35,030 nucleotides of DNA from HGM04593 sp045660825 (GCA_045660825.1 JAZREN010000072.1:1-35030); one strand, 5' to 3'; positions 26,385 through 34,899 are shown, counted from the first letter of the stretch. Notes: generated by a model not told the origin, from the sequence alone. Program-made: numbers and translations.

Positions 26385-29300
26385 TCAGTTCAACTCATCA
26401 ATCTCTTCATCCAGATGCCTGAATGCATCGCGCCATTTACGGAGCTCAACGGCATCACTCAACTGCTTGCGCTTGGCATCTTGCTTTTTCTTGAACTCGC
26501 CAAAGCCGTAATCGTCTGCGGGCTCTTCGACAACGGCCTTGCGTGGCTCGTCGGAGTAAATATGCTGCAGTTTCTCATACACAACATCAAGAGGGCCATT
26601 AAAAAATTTCATCAAATCGCTCAAGTCACTGACAACTGAACCCGAGTGCGCCTTTCCACCCACCTCTACAGGTGAGCGATCATTGTCACTGAAAGGAACC
26701 TCTTCACCGGTCAACCGGTACACAGTGTACTCGTCAAGTGACGGAAAGCGTTTCACAAATTCCGACGGAGTAAATCCATATTCTTTCTCAAAGACCTTGT
26801 CGACATCACCGTTAATGTCAAAATCGGGATTCGAGAGTCTTGCATTCCTGATAGCACGTATAACCTTCTGCGCCTCGTTGTATTTACGCCCAAGCCGCGA
26901 CTCTATGCCAAACAAATTCATTGAGACAGCCTTGTTGAATCCCTCGTAATCCCGCACTACCTCCTTGAGGAAACCGGGCATATATGCCGAATTGTCGGGA
27001 TTGGCCAGGAAACGTTTGTCAATGACAAGTTTTTTGGCATTCGCATCATACCTCACTGGCATCTCCATGTTATCAACCACCTCCACAGGCAAACCGGCAA
27101 GTTCGGGATATCTGGAGTAGAACGATTGGTCATCGAACACATCCTTGAGTGTCGCCTCCCCCAACACACCGTCGCCCGCGGCGTTTCCATTCCCTGCGCG
27201 ATGCTTTGGCTTTGGAAGTACAGCCCTAACCTCCTCATCAGTAGCTCCCCAGCGTTTGAGTATCTCCTGTTTTTGGTTTTCGGGCAACAGATCATAGTTC
27301 TTCAGAATCTTCGTAGTGTACAACGGAGCCGGGGTGTTTGCAAAAAACTTATCGTTGGCAGCAATCTTCGCCTTCATGTCAGCCTCGTATGCCTCACGGT
27401 CATAGTAAGTACTCTCCTTCTGCTTTGCAGCATCAAAGAGTCCGAACACCCAATTACGGTATTGCGATGGTTTAGTGCGACTCTTCAAATACTTGGTATG
27501 CTGGCGCAACAGGCTCATCAGGTCACTTTCAGTCACTCTGCGGTTCCGTCCAGTGTAGATATTCATTCTCACAAGAGAGTTGCTCACAAAATCCTTGAAG
27601 TCTGTCAACAACGAGCGTTCTGCAGTTGATAGGGCAACCTTTTCGGTCAGTTCGGCAAGGTATTCCTCGATAACCGTATAGTTGTCGGCATGACTATAAC
27701 GCGATTTCACGCGTTCAATCGCTTCACGCACCGGCCCCGAAGCCTTGCGATAGATCTCTTCAAGGAACAGATCGAAATGATTACCGAACAGTTTTGCCAA
27801 ACCGGCATGGGCAACACATTCATGAACGAAAGTCTTCTCAAGTTCCTCCTTCGAAGCAATGTTTGGCAAGTTTATTACAACCTTCCCGTTCTCCCCCTGC
27901 CAACCCATTGAACGTATCTTTTTGTTATATTCAAAAACAGCAACCTTGTCCTTTTCGTCGGGGTAAGGGATTTCACGCTCATCGCTAATCAAGTCAACCT
28001 CGAAGTTGTATTTGCGGGACATATCCTGCACCATCTGCTTCATGCGATTTATATCCTCAACAGTATTGTCGACGCCCTCATAGCTCCACACATAGCCTGT
28101 TTGTCCGCTATCGTCAATCTTTATCGGTTTTTCGTCATATCCACTGCCAACAGCATCGGCCTCATTGGGATGCGCGGTATAATAACTATCAATTTCCTTT
28201 GCCTTGACCTCGTTATTCGTCATTCCCCTGAATGAACTTGAGCGGCCTTTCTCACGGAATTCAGCAGCACGCGTCTTGTCGGCTCCACGTTTAAGCGCAT
28301 TCACCTCCTCGCGCACCATAGCCTCATACTCGTCAAGAGCGCGGTTCTCGGCATCGGAACATTTATAGAATGCTTCGTTTACCTTGACAAGCAGAGTACC
28401 ATCATCGAGTCCATGTTTTTTCTCAATGGAACGGCGCATTTCGGACAGGTATTGAACCATGCCGCTCTCGTCATATGTTGCACGCTCCACAATGTCGCGC
28501 ACCATCAGTTCTTCCCAGCCCGCAAGCGGAACATTCTGCGCACGTTTGTACAATGCCTGTGCTATGTCATCGACAGACACGCTCTTCTCCTTGGCATACA
28601 ACCCGGCTTGACGCAGCAGATTCTGCGAATCGACACCCTGCAGCAATTCATGCTCATGCGCGGCAATACGGTTCTTGCGCAGAATACCTTTATAATAGAA
28701 CAGACGTCCCTGCACATCACTTGAACTATCAAAAAGATGACGTTCAACTTTTTTGCCATTGAAATCATAGGTCGTGAGCAGCCAGCGTCCATCCCTTCTT
28801 CTCTTCACGCTGTAATCGAATGCCACAGGTGGTGTCGACGTCAGTCTGTTCTCAATGATATACATGAGCTTTGCCTTTGTTGCAGCCGACACGTCACCAC
28901 TCTGCATCAGACGCATATAGTTGTCGACTACTCCGCCACGTACTTCACCAATGCCAAGCGAAGGCAGACGCAGACCGGCCTCAACACGTTGCATAAACTC
29001 TACCGGCTCAACGTCCGCCGCACGCAGTTCCTCCTGCTCGGCAGCACTCAACCGCAGCTCATCTTTCAGTGTTCCATCGGCCTTGAGTTTGTTCTCGGCA
29101 CCTTTGGGTTGCCAATGGGTCATCTTCATCACGCCCAGAGTACCCATGCCCTCGGCATAATCGTATACAATATCTATTGGTTCAATCTCAATATCACGTG
29201 CAAGTTTCTCAATCTCGGTAGACAAGGTGAATACAGCCGACTCAGTACTCAGCACACCTGTCGACGCAAGCATCTTCTTGCCGCCGGTCAATCCCCCCAT

Positions 29301-30617
29301 GGCTTTTTTCAATCGCGTACCCACTGCGCCTACAGCACCACCGGTTGCAAACCCTTTCAAGAAAGAGCCTACAGCCTTGCCGCCATCTACACCATCATTG
29401 TAAAGCACATCATCGGCAATACTGTTGGAAAGGTCATACGTTCCCAGTGTCAAGCCATTGGTTGCAGCACTTTGCAGAATCCTGTTTCTTAGATTACCGG
29501 TTATCAAACGTTCGGCCATTTTGGCAGCATACTCCTTTGACATACCCCCAAGCCCCTTGTAAGCGAAGATGCGCGAAGCCAAGCGCGAGATAGCTATGCT
29601 TGTCACCTTACCGGTGAGTGCTGCCGCCGAGGAACCTATGCCGGCAAATACGGGAGAATCAATCATCAGAGAGCCTACACCTGCCACAAAGTTCTCCAAA
29701 CGGTTTGCGTCGTACCTTGCAAGACTTTCACTATTCAACAGACTCAAATCTTTGTTACCCAATCCAATATTCATTGCCTTGTTCAACAAAGAACCATCGA
29801 CAGCCCTTCTGAGCATGTATTCGCCACTGCTTTTAGGTTTATCCTTTTCAATATAATCGTCAAGCATGTTATTGCGCAATGTAGGCTTCACATAATCATC
29901 AATATACTTGTCGACGTCAAACCCACCACGGCGAGCCAGAGGTTCAACCATCTGACGCAATTTATCCATGTCAACATCCTTCAAGACCTCGTCGGCTGTC
30001 TTCACAGGGTCATAAATATCGTTTGCCTTACGCAATGCCACAAAAGGATCGGCGCCATAATCGGCATACGCCTTGTTTGCTTTCTTTTTGGCATCATCAA
30101 TCCTCTTCTCATAGACATCCTTGAGATCATCTTTGAAATAATCATTCGCTACATCATCAACAGCCTTTGGCGAAACTGAATACAATAGTTCGCCTCGCCT
30201 TGGAGTAGCTTCGGGAACAACATACCCGAACATATCGCCCCACTGTCCATCTTTTATATAACTCGCCTTCAATACCTCGCGGCCTGTCATATATTCGGGT
30301 ACCCCCTTTTCGGTTGTAGCTTTTGTCGCCTGCGGGAACATAGTTCTTTCAGCCGCCGGCTTCACGTTGCCGGCACTCCCCCACTGCATTGGGTATGCAG
30401 GACGTTTGCCCGCATCGTCCATAAAGGAGGAGATATAAGTCGTCTTGCCAATCAGGCCACTGTTGCTATAAAACGGTTTTTCATCGTCCTTCGTTTCCTT
30501 CTCCTCAAAATCATCATTGACAGGATCTGTGGAGAATCCGTTTTCTTCAGAATAGGCAGAATCGTCCTGTCTGCGCTCCTTGTTTTTGTCTTCTTCGTTA
30601 AAACTCAATGAATACAT
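26385..30617 (-). CDS. Large phage-type polyvalent protein with zincin-like motif
   Basis: The 1410-residue protein is acidic at its start (to about 50) and helix-rich. Two hydrophobic, glycine-rich segments (about 309-352 and 415-435) could insert in a membrane, as in phage ejection proteins. At H932-H937 is HECVAH (HExxxH), followed by acidic candidates E984/E985 and E989 (EEYLAELTEK), a layout seen in the zincin-like domains of phage and conjugative-element polyvalent proteins. It is not the classic HExxH. The rest matches nothing I can name. It lies 16 nt upstream of the portal-like gene, so they are probably co-transcribed. It could be an internal virion protein that enters the cell with the DNA; no functional evidence is visible. 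The intact frame argues for selection. Confidence 0.7.
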   Translation of the reverse strand: MYSLSFNEEDKNKERRQDDSAYSEENGFSTDPVNDDFEEKETKDDEKPFYSNSGLIGKTTYISSFMDDAGKRPAYPMQWGSAGNVKPAAERTMFPQATKATTEKGVPEYMTGREVLKASYIKDGQWGDMFGYVVPEATPRRGELLYSVSPKAVDDVANDYFKDDLKDVYEKRIDDAKKKANKAYADYGADPFVALRKANDIYDPVKTADEVLKDVDMDKLRQMVEPLARRGGFDVDKYIDDYVKPTLRNNMLDDYIEKDKPKSSGEYMLRRAVDGSLLNKAMNIGLGNKDLSLLNSESLARYDANRLENFVAGVGSLMIDSPVFAGIGSSAAALTGKVTSIAISRLASRIFAYKGLGGMSKEYAAKMAERLITGNLRNRILQSAATNGLTLGTYDLSNSIADDVLYNDGVDGGKAVGSFLKGFATGGAVGAVGTRLKKAMGGLTGGKKMLASTGVLSTESAVFTLSTEIEKLARDIEIEPIDIVYDYAEGMGTLGVMKMTHWQPKGAENKLKADGTLKDELRLSAAEQEELRAADVEPVEFMQRVEAGLRLPSLGIGEVRGGVVDNYMRLMQSGDVSAATKAKLMYIIENRLTSTPPVAFDYSVKRRRDGRWLLTTYDFNGKKVERHLFDSSSDVQGRLFYYKGILRKNRIAAHEHELLQGVDSQNLLRQAGLYAKEKSVSVDDIAQALYKRAQNVPLAGWEELMVRDIVERATYDESGMVQYLSEMRRSIEKKHGLDDGTLLVKVNEAFYKCSDAENRALDEYEAMVREEVNALKRGADKTRAAEFREKGRSSSFRGMTNNEVKAKEIDSYYTAHPNEADAVGSGYDEKPIKIDDSGQTGYVWSYEGVDNTVEDINRMKQMVQDMSRKYNFEVDLISDEREIPYPDEKDKVAVFEYNKKIRSMGWQGENGKVVINLPNIASKEELEKTFVHECVAHAGLAKLFGNHFDLFLEEIYRKASGPVREAIERVKSRYSHADNYTVIEEYLAELTEKVALSTAERSLLTDFKDFVSNSLVRMNIYTGRNRRVTESDLMSLLRQHTKYLKSRTKPSQYRNWVFGLFDAAKQKESTYYDREAYEADMKAKIAANDKFFANTPAPLYTTKILKNYDLLPENQKQEILKRWGATDEEVRAVLPKPKHRAGNGNAAGDGVLGEATLKDVFDDQSFYSRYPELAGLPVEVVDNMEMPVRYDANAKKLVIDKRFLANPDNSAYMPGFLKEVVRDYEGFNKAVSMNLFGIESRLGRKYNEAQKVIRAIRNARLSNPDFDINGDVDKVFEKEYGFTPSEFVKRFPSLDEYTVYRLTGEEVPFSDNDRSPVEVGGKAHSGSVVSDLSDLMKFFNGPLDVVYEKLQHIYSDEPRKAVVEEPADDYGFGEFKKKQDAKRKQLSDAVELRKWRDAFRHLDEEIDELN

Positions 30618-30626
30618 ACCTTAATC

Positions 30627-30950
30627 TTATTTAAATGTTCTGATACCTCTTTTATTTTGCATTGCATTTGACGGGAACCTCGCACTGAACATATGGCCTG
30701 CAATAGAGCCTTTATAATCCTTTATTGAGGTTTTGAACTTCAAGCTCGGGCAGCTGTTCTTTCTATCACCGGGTAATGAAACTCCCGTATCCCCAAGAAC
30801 AGTAAAAAGGTTCGATGTAAAGCTCAACAAATCCTCAATATTTTTGCGGTGCAGACGTTTCGCCAGCTCATCGGCGTTACGCTGTTTTATGTTACCGTTG
30901 ATTCTCTGCAATTCACGTTTCACATATGAATTAACCCTCCTCATCGCCAT
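30627..30950 (-). CDS. Small basic protein of the phage-derived block
   Basis: The 107-residue protein (from ATG 30950; ATG 30944 is possible) is basic with RRVNSYVKRELQRINGN near its start and a C terminus rich in R/K (SNAMQNKRGIRTFK). No family is recognised. It overlaps the stop of the preceding gene by 20 nt and precedes the 1410-residue gene by 9 nt, so it is translated with them. A role in the virion or in DNA binding is only a guess. Confidence 0.6.
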   Translation of the reverse strand: MAMRRVNSYVKRELQRINGNIKQRNADELAKRLHRKNIEDLLSFTSNLFTVLGDTGVSLPGDRKNSCPSLKFKTSIKDYKGSIAGHMFSARFPSNAMQNKRGIRTFK

Positions 30951-31479
30951 TTCTCCTTTCATTTCCCCATCTGCTACCCAGCAGAGCATTCTGGAGCAGA
31001 TTATAGCCATTATTCGCTGCCGTCATGGCCATTCTCTCTTCCATTGCCAGTTCATTCAATTCATTACTCAGTAATGCATTCTTGTTCTGGCGGTGCAATG
31101 CCTCAACCTGGTTTTTGCGGTTATCATCCTGCGCAGCCAGGTTAGTCACCACATTCTCCATTGAACGCAACCCCTGCTCATTACGCGCAACCGAATACTC
31201 CGGTGTAGCTCCCATAACAAGAGAGTGCGCCCTGTTCTGCTCATTATTGCGCCGCAAGCTGTTCTCCACCCTTTTCATTGCAGCCCTGGCGGCAGTACTG
31301 TCAATGAAACTCCCATAATAGTTACGCCGGTACCACGCCTCCTCTTCGGCCTTAGCCCTGTCACGCAACTCCTTTGATTTTTTGGATGCCGCATTCTTGT
31401 CGAGCACCCCTTTCACTCCCGAATAGAGCCCTAACGCCCCATTCAGTCCTTTCAAGACATTAGATAAAATCAAACTCAT
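30931..31479 (-). CDS. Putative virion-associated protein with hydrophobic start and coiled coil
   Basis: The 182-residue protein from ATG 31479 starts with a glycine-rich hydrophobic segment (MSLILSNVLKGLNGALGLYS), then a long charged helical region (about 32-150) that includes MGATPEYSVARNEQGLRSM and NVVTNLAAQDD. A hydrophobic start followed by coiled coil is typical of internal virion or ejection proteins of short-tailed phages. The upstream start at 31566 adds an odd cysteine-rich hydrophobic stretch and lies close to the divergent gene, so it was rejected. First gene of the minus-strand block. Confidence 0.6.
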   Translation of the reverse strand: MSLILSNVLKGLNGALGLYSGVKGVLDKNAASKKSKELRDRAKAEEEAWYRRNYYGSFIDSTAARAAMKRVENSLRRNNEQNRAHSLVMGATPEYSVARNEQGLRSMENVVTNLAAQDDNRKNQVEALHRQNKNALLSNELNELAMEERMAMTAANNGYNLLQNALLGSRWGNERRNGDEEG

Positions 31480-31596
31480 AATCTTTTTTTGTGCAAAAGA
31501 AATACAGGACACGACGAAGAAGGTTGCTGAAATGCCACAATAACACCAAGATGTAATTATTGGCAAACCAGCAACCTACCACGGGAAAGCAGATAT

Positions 31597-31604
31597 TATA
31601 TTTG
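31597..31604 (+). promoter_or_regulatory. -7 promoter box for the 77-residue gene
   Basis: TATATTTG is an exact TAnnTTTG match ending 16 nt before ATG 31621. No -33 element at the right spacing was seen. Confidence 0.5.
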
Positions 31605-31620
31605 CTTATAAAAAATATTT

Positions 31621-31854
31621 ATGACAAAGAAAAGTAAAAGCGTAAGCCTCGACGACGTACACAGCGAAACACTCTCGCTGTTCCATCGCCTCATCGGACG
31701 ATTGGAAAAACTCACCGTCAACTGCGAAGACCCGGGCACAATCAATCAGGCCCTGAAGACCACCGCCGATTTTCTTGTTAAACTCAACAAGGAACGCGAA
31801 AACGGCGATGACGAAATCGGTGCACTCCTACAGCAGACACTGCGGGGGATTTAA
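31621..31854 (+). CDS. 77-residue protein divergent from the phage block
   Basis: This small acidic-helical protein has its own -7 box and a strong terminator, so it is a real single-gene transcript. Its second half (about 30-77: DPGTINQALKTTADFLVKLN then EIGALLQQTLRGI) looks like a small helical adaptor. A small-terminase-like role is possible because the gene borders phage genes, but no recognised motif supports it. Function unknown. Confidence 0.6.
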   Translation: MTKKSKSVSLDDVHSETLSLFHRLIGRLEKLTVNCEDPGTINQALKTTADFLVKLNKERENGDDEIGALLQQTLRGI

Positions 31855-31857
31855 CAA

Positions 31858-31897
31858 AAACCGCGCGAGTAGCCAACAATGACTACTCACGCGGTTT
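31858..31897 (+). terminator. Hairpin terminator after the 77-residue gene
   Basis: AAACCGCGCGAGTAG (31858-31872) pairs with CTACTCACGCGGTTT (31883-31897) with one G-T pair and a 10-nt loop. It begins 4 nt past the stop and is followed by GATTTT, so it ends the plus-strand transcript. Confidence 0.75.
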
Positions 31898-31968
31898 GAT
31901 TTTCGAGAATTCAATTTAATTGAATGATAATAATATAGCAGTTGACCCACATTCCGAAAAAACGTGAA

Positions 31969-31997
31969 GATGTCATGTCGACCGTAGCGGAGACATC
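31969..31997. repeat. Small inverted repeat, REP-like
   Basis: GATGTC (31969-31974) pairs with GACATC (31992-31997); the core CATGTCGACCGTAGCGGAGACATC resembles the short palindromes scattered in Bacteroidota genomes, with the middle only loosely matched. It is the only structure I see in the 210-bp spacer 31898-32107. Confidence 0.35.
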
Positions 31998-32107
31998 CCG
32001 TTTGCTGTAGTATAGATTCTTTGACTGCCCCGGACGTGCTGTTGAGAGTTTGCTCGACAAACAACATTTCAGGTCAACATCTATATTATTGCTAATAGAA
32101 TTGACGG

Positions 32108-32779
32108 TTATTGGATTTTGCCGTATTTAAGTTCGCTTTTCAAAATCTCATAGACAAAGGAAGAACTCTCAATGTAGAGACCTGTCTCCTCGTCAGTCAG
32201 TTTTGCAAAAGTCTCGGAATTATAAAAAACACCAAGAGCTTCTGCCAACTCATATCCCTCTTCTTCCATCAGGAAACAGACAATATCCTTTGTTATACCT
32301 TCTACAAGGTATTGGGATTTTGATTTGTTATGTTCATTTAATGATTTATCAACCTCGGCACCTCCTCCATTATTAATGCATACACGAGTCAAATCCTGCA
32401 CGCTGTCATCAAAAGACAACAGATGTTCAGCCTCATAATGCTCGGCCAAGAAATCAACCCCCTTGTAACGCAACAGATAATTACCGGCCTCACGCATAGT
32501 CATCCTGTGGGCTGCTGCAAACTCATTTATGGCAGCAACAATATACCCCACCACTCTGCGACCTATCCTCTGTTCACTTTTAAGGCTCACAGAAGCAGAA
32601 AGACCCAAAGCAGCAAGCACCTTCGTTACAGTTTTAATTGTAAGCCCCTTACCACTCTCAATCTTTGAGATTTGCGCTTTGCCCACACCAACCAACTCAC
32701 CAAGCTCCTCTTGAGTCATACCACGACGCAACCGCTCATTGCGAATCATTGCACCAATATTATCAATCCCGGCAGTCAT
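32108..32779 (-). CDS. HTH (XRE) regulator fused to two toxin-antitoxin-type domains
   Basis: The 223-residue protein begins with a clear XRE/HipB-like helix-turn-helix (about 7-65: MTQEELGELVGVGKAQISKI). The middle segment (about 75-138: MREAGNYLLRYKGVDFLAEHY, then LLSFDDSVQDLTRVCINNGG) and the last one (about 155-223: EALGVFYNSETFAKLTDEET, then FVYEILKSELKYG) look like the two small proteins that often flank ADP-ribosyltransferase-type toxins (DUF3990/DUF3791 loci) in Bacteroidota; I recall this pattern and could not check it. The usual toxin is absent here. A perfect palindrome lies in its promoter, so the HTH probably controls its own gene. The exact role is inferred. Confidence 0.75.
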   Translation of the reverse strand: MTAGIDNIGAMIRNERLRRGMTQEELGELVGVGKAQISKIESGKGLTIKTVTKVLAALGLSASVSLKSEQRIGRRVVGYIVAAINEFAAAHRMTMREAGNYLLRYKGVDFLAEHYEAEHLLSFDDSVQDLTRVCINNGGGAEVDKSLNEHNKSKSQYLVEGITKDIVCFLMEEEGYELAEALGVFYNSETFAKLTDEETGLYIESSSFVYEILKSELKYGKIQ

Positions 32780-32796
32780 ATTACCAAATCTTTTTG

Positions 32797-32804
32797 CAAA
32801 TCTA
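32797..32804 (-). promoter_or_regulatory. -7 promoter box for the HTH regulator
   Basis: The minus strand reads TAGATTTG, an exact TAnnTTTG match 18 nt before ATG 32779. A TTTG (32829-32832 reversed) lies 24 nt further up as a possible -33 element, slightly too far. Confidence 0.55.
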
Positions 32805-32811
32805 AAGCAAA

Positions 32812-32829
32812 GTTTCCAATTTTGGAAAC
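32812..32829. promoter_or_regulatory. Perfect palindrome, candidate operator of the HTH regulator
   Basis: GTTTCCAA-TT-TTGGAAAC, an exact 8-2-8 inverted repeat, lies between the -7 box and the possible -33 region of the regulator promoter. XRE/HipB-type antitoxins often bind such sites to repress their own transcription. The binding is inferred. Confidence 0.6.
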
Positions 32830-32862
32830 AAATGAAAGAATATTTTGTTTAGGGAAAAGTTA

Positions 32863-32902
32863 GAATTTTTATAATTTTTCTCTTGAAAAATTATAAAAAT
32901 TC
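32863..32902. repeat. Perfect 18-bp AT-rich inverted repeat
   Basis: GAATTTTTATAATTTTTC (32863-32880), loop TCTT, exact reverse complement (32885-32902). It lies in the 307-bp gene-free stretch 32780-33086 between the HTH gene and the DUF4365-like gene. It may be a weak terminator for the upstream minus-strand gene or another regulator site; it has no GC stem. The rest of this spacer is AT-rich and holds only the promoter, operator and a plus-strand box at 32970. Confidence 0.7.
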
Positions 32903-32969
32903 AAAGGTGGAACTCAACCCTTTGGCATGTAAAAATAGGATAGAAGTCCCAATATTCAGAAATAGTTCC

Positions 32970-32977
32970 TACTTTTG
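32970..32977 (+). promoter_or_regulatory. Plus-strand -7-like box without a gene
   Basis: TACTTTTG is an exact TAnnTTTG match that points towards the 3' end of the DUF4365-like gene. No open frame of note follows, so it may drive an antisense or small RNA, or be a leftover of a lost gene. Single box only. Confidence 0.3.
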
Positions 32978-33086
32978 CGTTTTTAAGTTCTTTTGAAAGA
33001 TTTATCCAAACTATTTGAATAATGATTCATCAATCGTAAATCAATTTTTTCTTCATATTAGATATGGTTAACAAAGGTCGAAGCAT

Positions 33087-34769
33087 CTAATTATCGTTGG
33101 TTATACTTTTAAAATAATCATCAAAATGAGTTTTTAACAATTCATAAAAATAAGTTAGACAATTATATTTCCCAAACAATATTGTCATATCACTAAGCCC
33201 ACCTCCTCTGAAGCAAAAGTACTCTTGACTATTGAACATCACAGACTCTTTTCTAAATAAATCTGTTGGTGAAGATAAATCATTCTCTTTCATTATTCTT
33301 GATTCATTAATATCTTCAATTATAATAGTTTTTTCATTAGATGGCCGGATACTTCGGAAGTAATTAATGTGAAATATGAATTTATGTCCTGGATCAGAGT
33401 AGTCTACCAATACAGAAATAAGATTACCGCCATAAAAAGCATCAAGTTTATCAGCCAACAAAGGAAACTCTGATTGTATAAAACTCTGATATGCACGTAT
33501 TGTATTTAAAATTACTATTCTCGATTTTTCCAACGCTGTTGTTGGCGAGTAAAAATCATATACCATCCCCGTATTGCCATAAGAACCTTTTGCTGGATAG
33601 GGATATGGTATGGTCGTATACCCAATTTCAGACAAAACCTTAATAGCATTATACACGGTGTTTATGTATATAGATTTTCCACCTGACACTAAGTGTACTG
33701 GCATTTTATCAATATATGGGTATTTTGATTGAAAGTGTTGAATCAACGAGTATACATTCAAATCAGAATACTTTTTTAAATGTAAGTGTCTCCAATTTGC
33801 TTCGATAAACTCATGAATATATTCTATTAAGAATACCTCATCAGAAGGGATTATCCTCTGATTTTTGATAAAGTCTCCTACATGTTTCTTAATGATAGAA
33901 AGAGAATATAATTTAGGATTTTCTTTTAGTCTATTTTCAGCACAAGAGAATGAAGCATAGTCATGCCTGTTTTTTATTTCGAAAATTGAGCATTTGGGCA
34001 TTTGAACTATCGGTGCGACAAGCTCTCCCATATTTATATTATAAAGAGAATATTCTAATGAATTATCTGTGTATGTATATATTGCAATGCCTCGTTTCCA
34101 CACATTAGGGAACAGCACACTTTTAATATATCTAAAATCGGATTCTAATAGTCCGTTATACGCATCAGTAAAGTTTTGAATCTCTGCAATATCGCAAGAC
34201 CTTAAATCTGTTGCTATCTTAGGCATGCTTTGCAAATATGACTTTAATTCACTATTCTCCTCTAAAATAGCTTCACTGTTAGTTAAACAAAAAACACGAC
34301 TTCTACATATACTTAACCAATCTTCTAATACATTGTCAATATTATCTCTTCGTAATTCCTCGTTCTGGGTGAAATGTAGTGTAATGGTCTCTTGTTGCTC
34401 TTTATCTCGATTCTCGTTTAAAAGTTTTGGCGAAATATGCTTATATAACACTTTCTCCTGAGAATGGTCTACTGCCAAAAGAAAAACATTGTCAGTTGTT
34501 GTTTCAGCATATGCAAATAAAGATGTCGGACAAGGAAACTTGTTTTGTCCCTCATCTCTTTGCGATACGGTCTTTACCTGAACGGTAATTTTGCCATTGA
34601 TTCTATTTAATGAATCAAGCAATTCAATATAGCCATCAATATTGGATTGAGTAGTCCCTTTATCAATATTATTCTTAGTTCTACCAAGTAAAAGAGTCTG
34701 TATAAACAATACAGAACGTTCTTCTTTTACACCATTTGCATCTATAGAAACTTTGGCTTTGAATGACAT
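33087..34769 (-). CDS. DUF4365-like (PD-(D/E)xK nuclease-like) protein of unknown function
   Basis: The 560-residue protein lies in strongly AT-rich DNA (about one third G+C by sampling, against close to half in the core genes), a sign of recent transfer. Its N-terminal part (about 40-115) has NIDGYIELLD and ITVQVKTVS, then PTSLFAYAETT and VFLLAVD, giving the D45, E49 and QxK (Q64, K66) layout of DUF4365/PD-(D/E)xK-type nuclease-like domains, which are frequent in phage-defence genes. The remaining 440 residues match no family I can name. Fold and activity are inferred from motif order only. It has a -7 box at 34814-34821 and diverges from the gene at 34900. Confidence 0.65.
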   Translation of the reverse strand: MSFKAKVSIDANGVKEERSVLFIQTLLLGRTKNNIDKGTTQSNIDGYIELLDSLNRINGKITVQVKTVSQRDEGQNKFPCPTSLFAYAETTTDNVFLLAVDHSQEKVLYKHISPKLLNENRDKEQQETITLHFTQNEELRRDNIDNVLEDWLSICRSRVFCLTNSEAILEENSELKSYLQSMPKIATDLRSCDIAEIQNFTDAYNGLLESDFRYIKSVLFPNVWKRGIAIYTYTDNSLEYSLYNINMGELVAPIVQMPKCSIFEIKNRHDYASFSCAENRLKENPKLYSLSIIKKHVGDFIKNQRIIPSDEVFLIEYIHEFIEANWRHLHLKKYSDLNVYSLIQHFQSKYPYIDKMPVHLVSGGKSIYINTVYNAIKVLSEIGYTTIPYPYPAKGSYGNTGMVYDFYSPTTALEKSRIVILNTIRAYQSFIQSEFPLLADKLDAFYGGNLISVLVDYSDPGHKFIFHINYFRSIRPSNEKTIIIEDINESRIMKENDLSSPTDLFRKESVMFNSQEYFCFRGGGLSDMTILFGKYNCLTYFYELLKTHFDDYFKSITNDN

Positions 34770-34813
34770 AATCTACACTATAACTTAATACTTGCGAACC
34801 GACATTATTTATA

Positions 34814-34821
34814 CAAAGTTA
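34814..34821 (-). promoter_or_regulatory. -7 promoter box for the DUF4365-like gene
   Basis: The minus strand reads TAACTTTG, an exact TAnnTTTG match about 45 nt before ATG 34769. It is one of two divergent boxes in the 130-bp spacer. Confidence 0.5.
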
Positions 34822-34863
34822 ATTATAATTATTCTAATCTTTCATTCCCAATTAGAAAAACTG

Positions 34864-34871
34864 TATCTTTG
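34864..34871 (+). promoter_or_regulatory. -7 promoter box for the right-edge gene
   Basis: TATCTTTG is an exact TAnnTTTG match ending 28 nt before ATG 34900. A weak TTTC (34840-34843), 20 nt upstream, may be the -33 element. Confidence 0.6.
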
Positions 34872-34899
34872 TCTCATTAATGATAATCTTATTAGTGAA

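Noticed and set aside
27807..27824. Classic HExxH protease motif in the 1410-residue protein
   Set aside because: The spacing is HExxxH, so only a zincin-like polyvalent-protein motif can be claimed.
31480..31566. Longer start of the virion-associated gene
   Set aside because: It adds an atypical cysteine-rich segment with no support; ATG 31479 starts a typical hydrophobic segment.
24258..32108. Attachment sites or an integrase for the phage-derived block
   Set aside because: No integrase, tRNA or flanking direct repeat of suitable kind was found; the 79-bp repeats are both inside the portal region.
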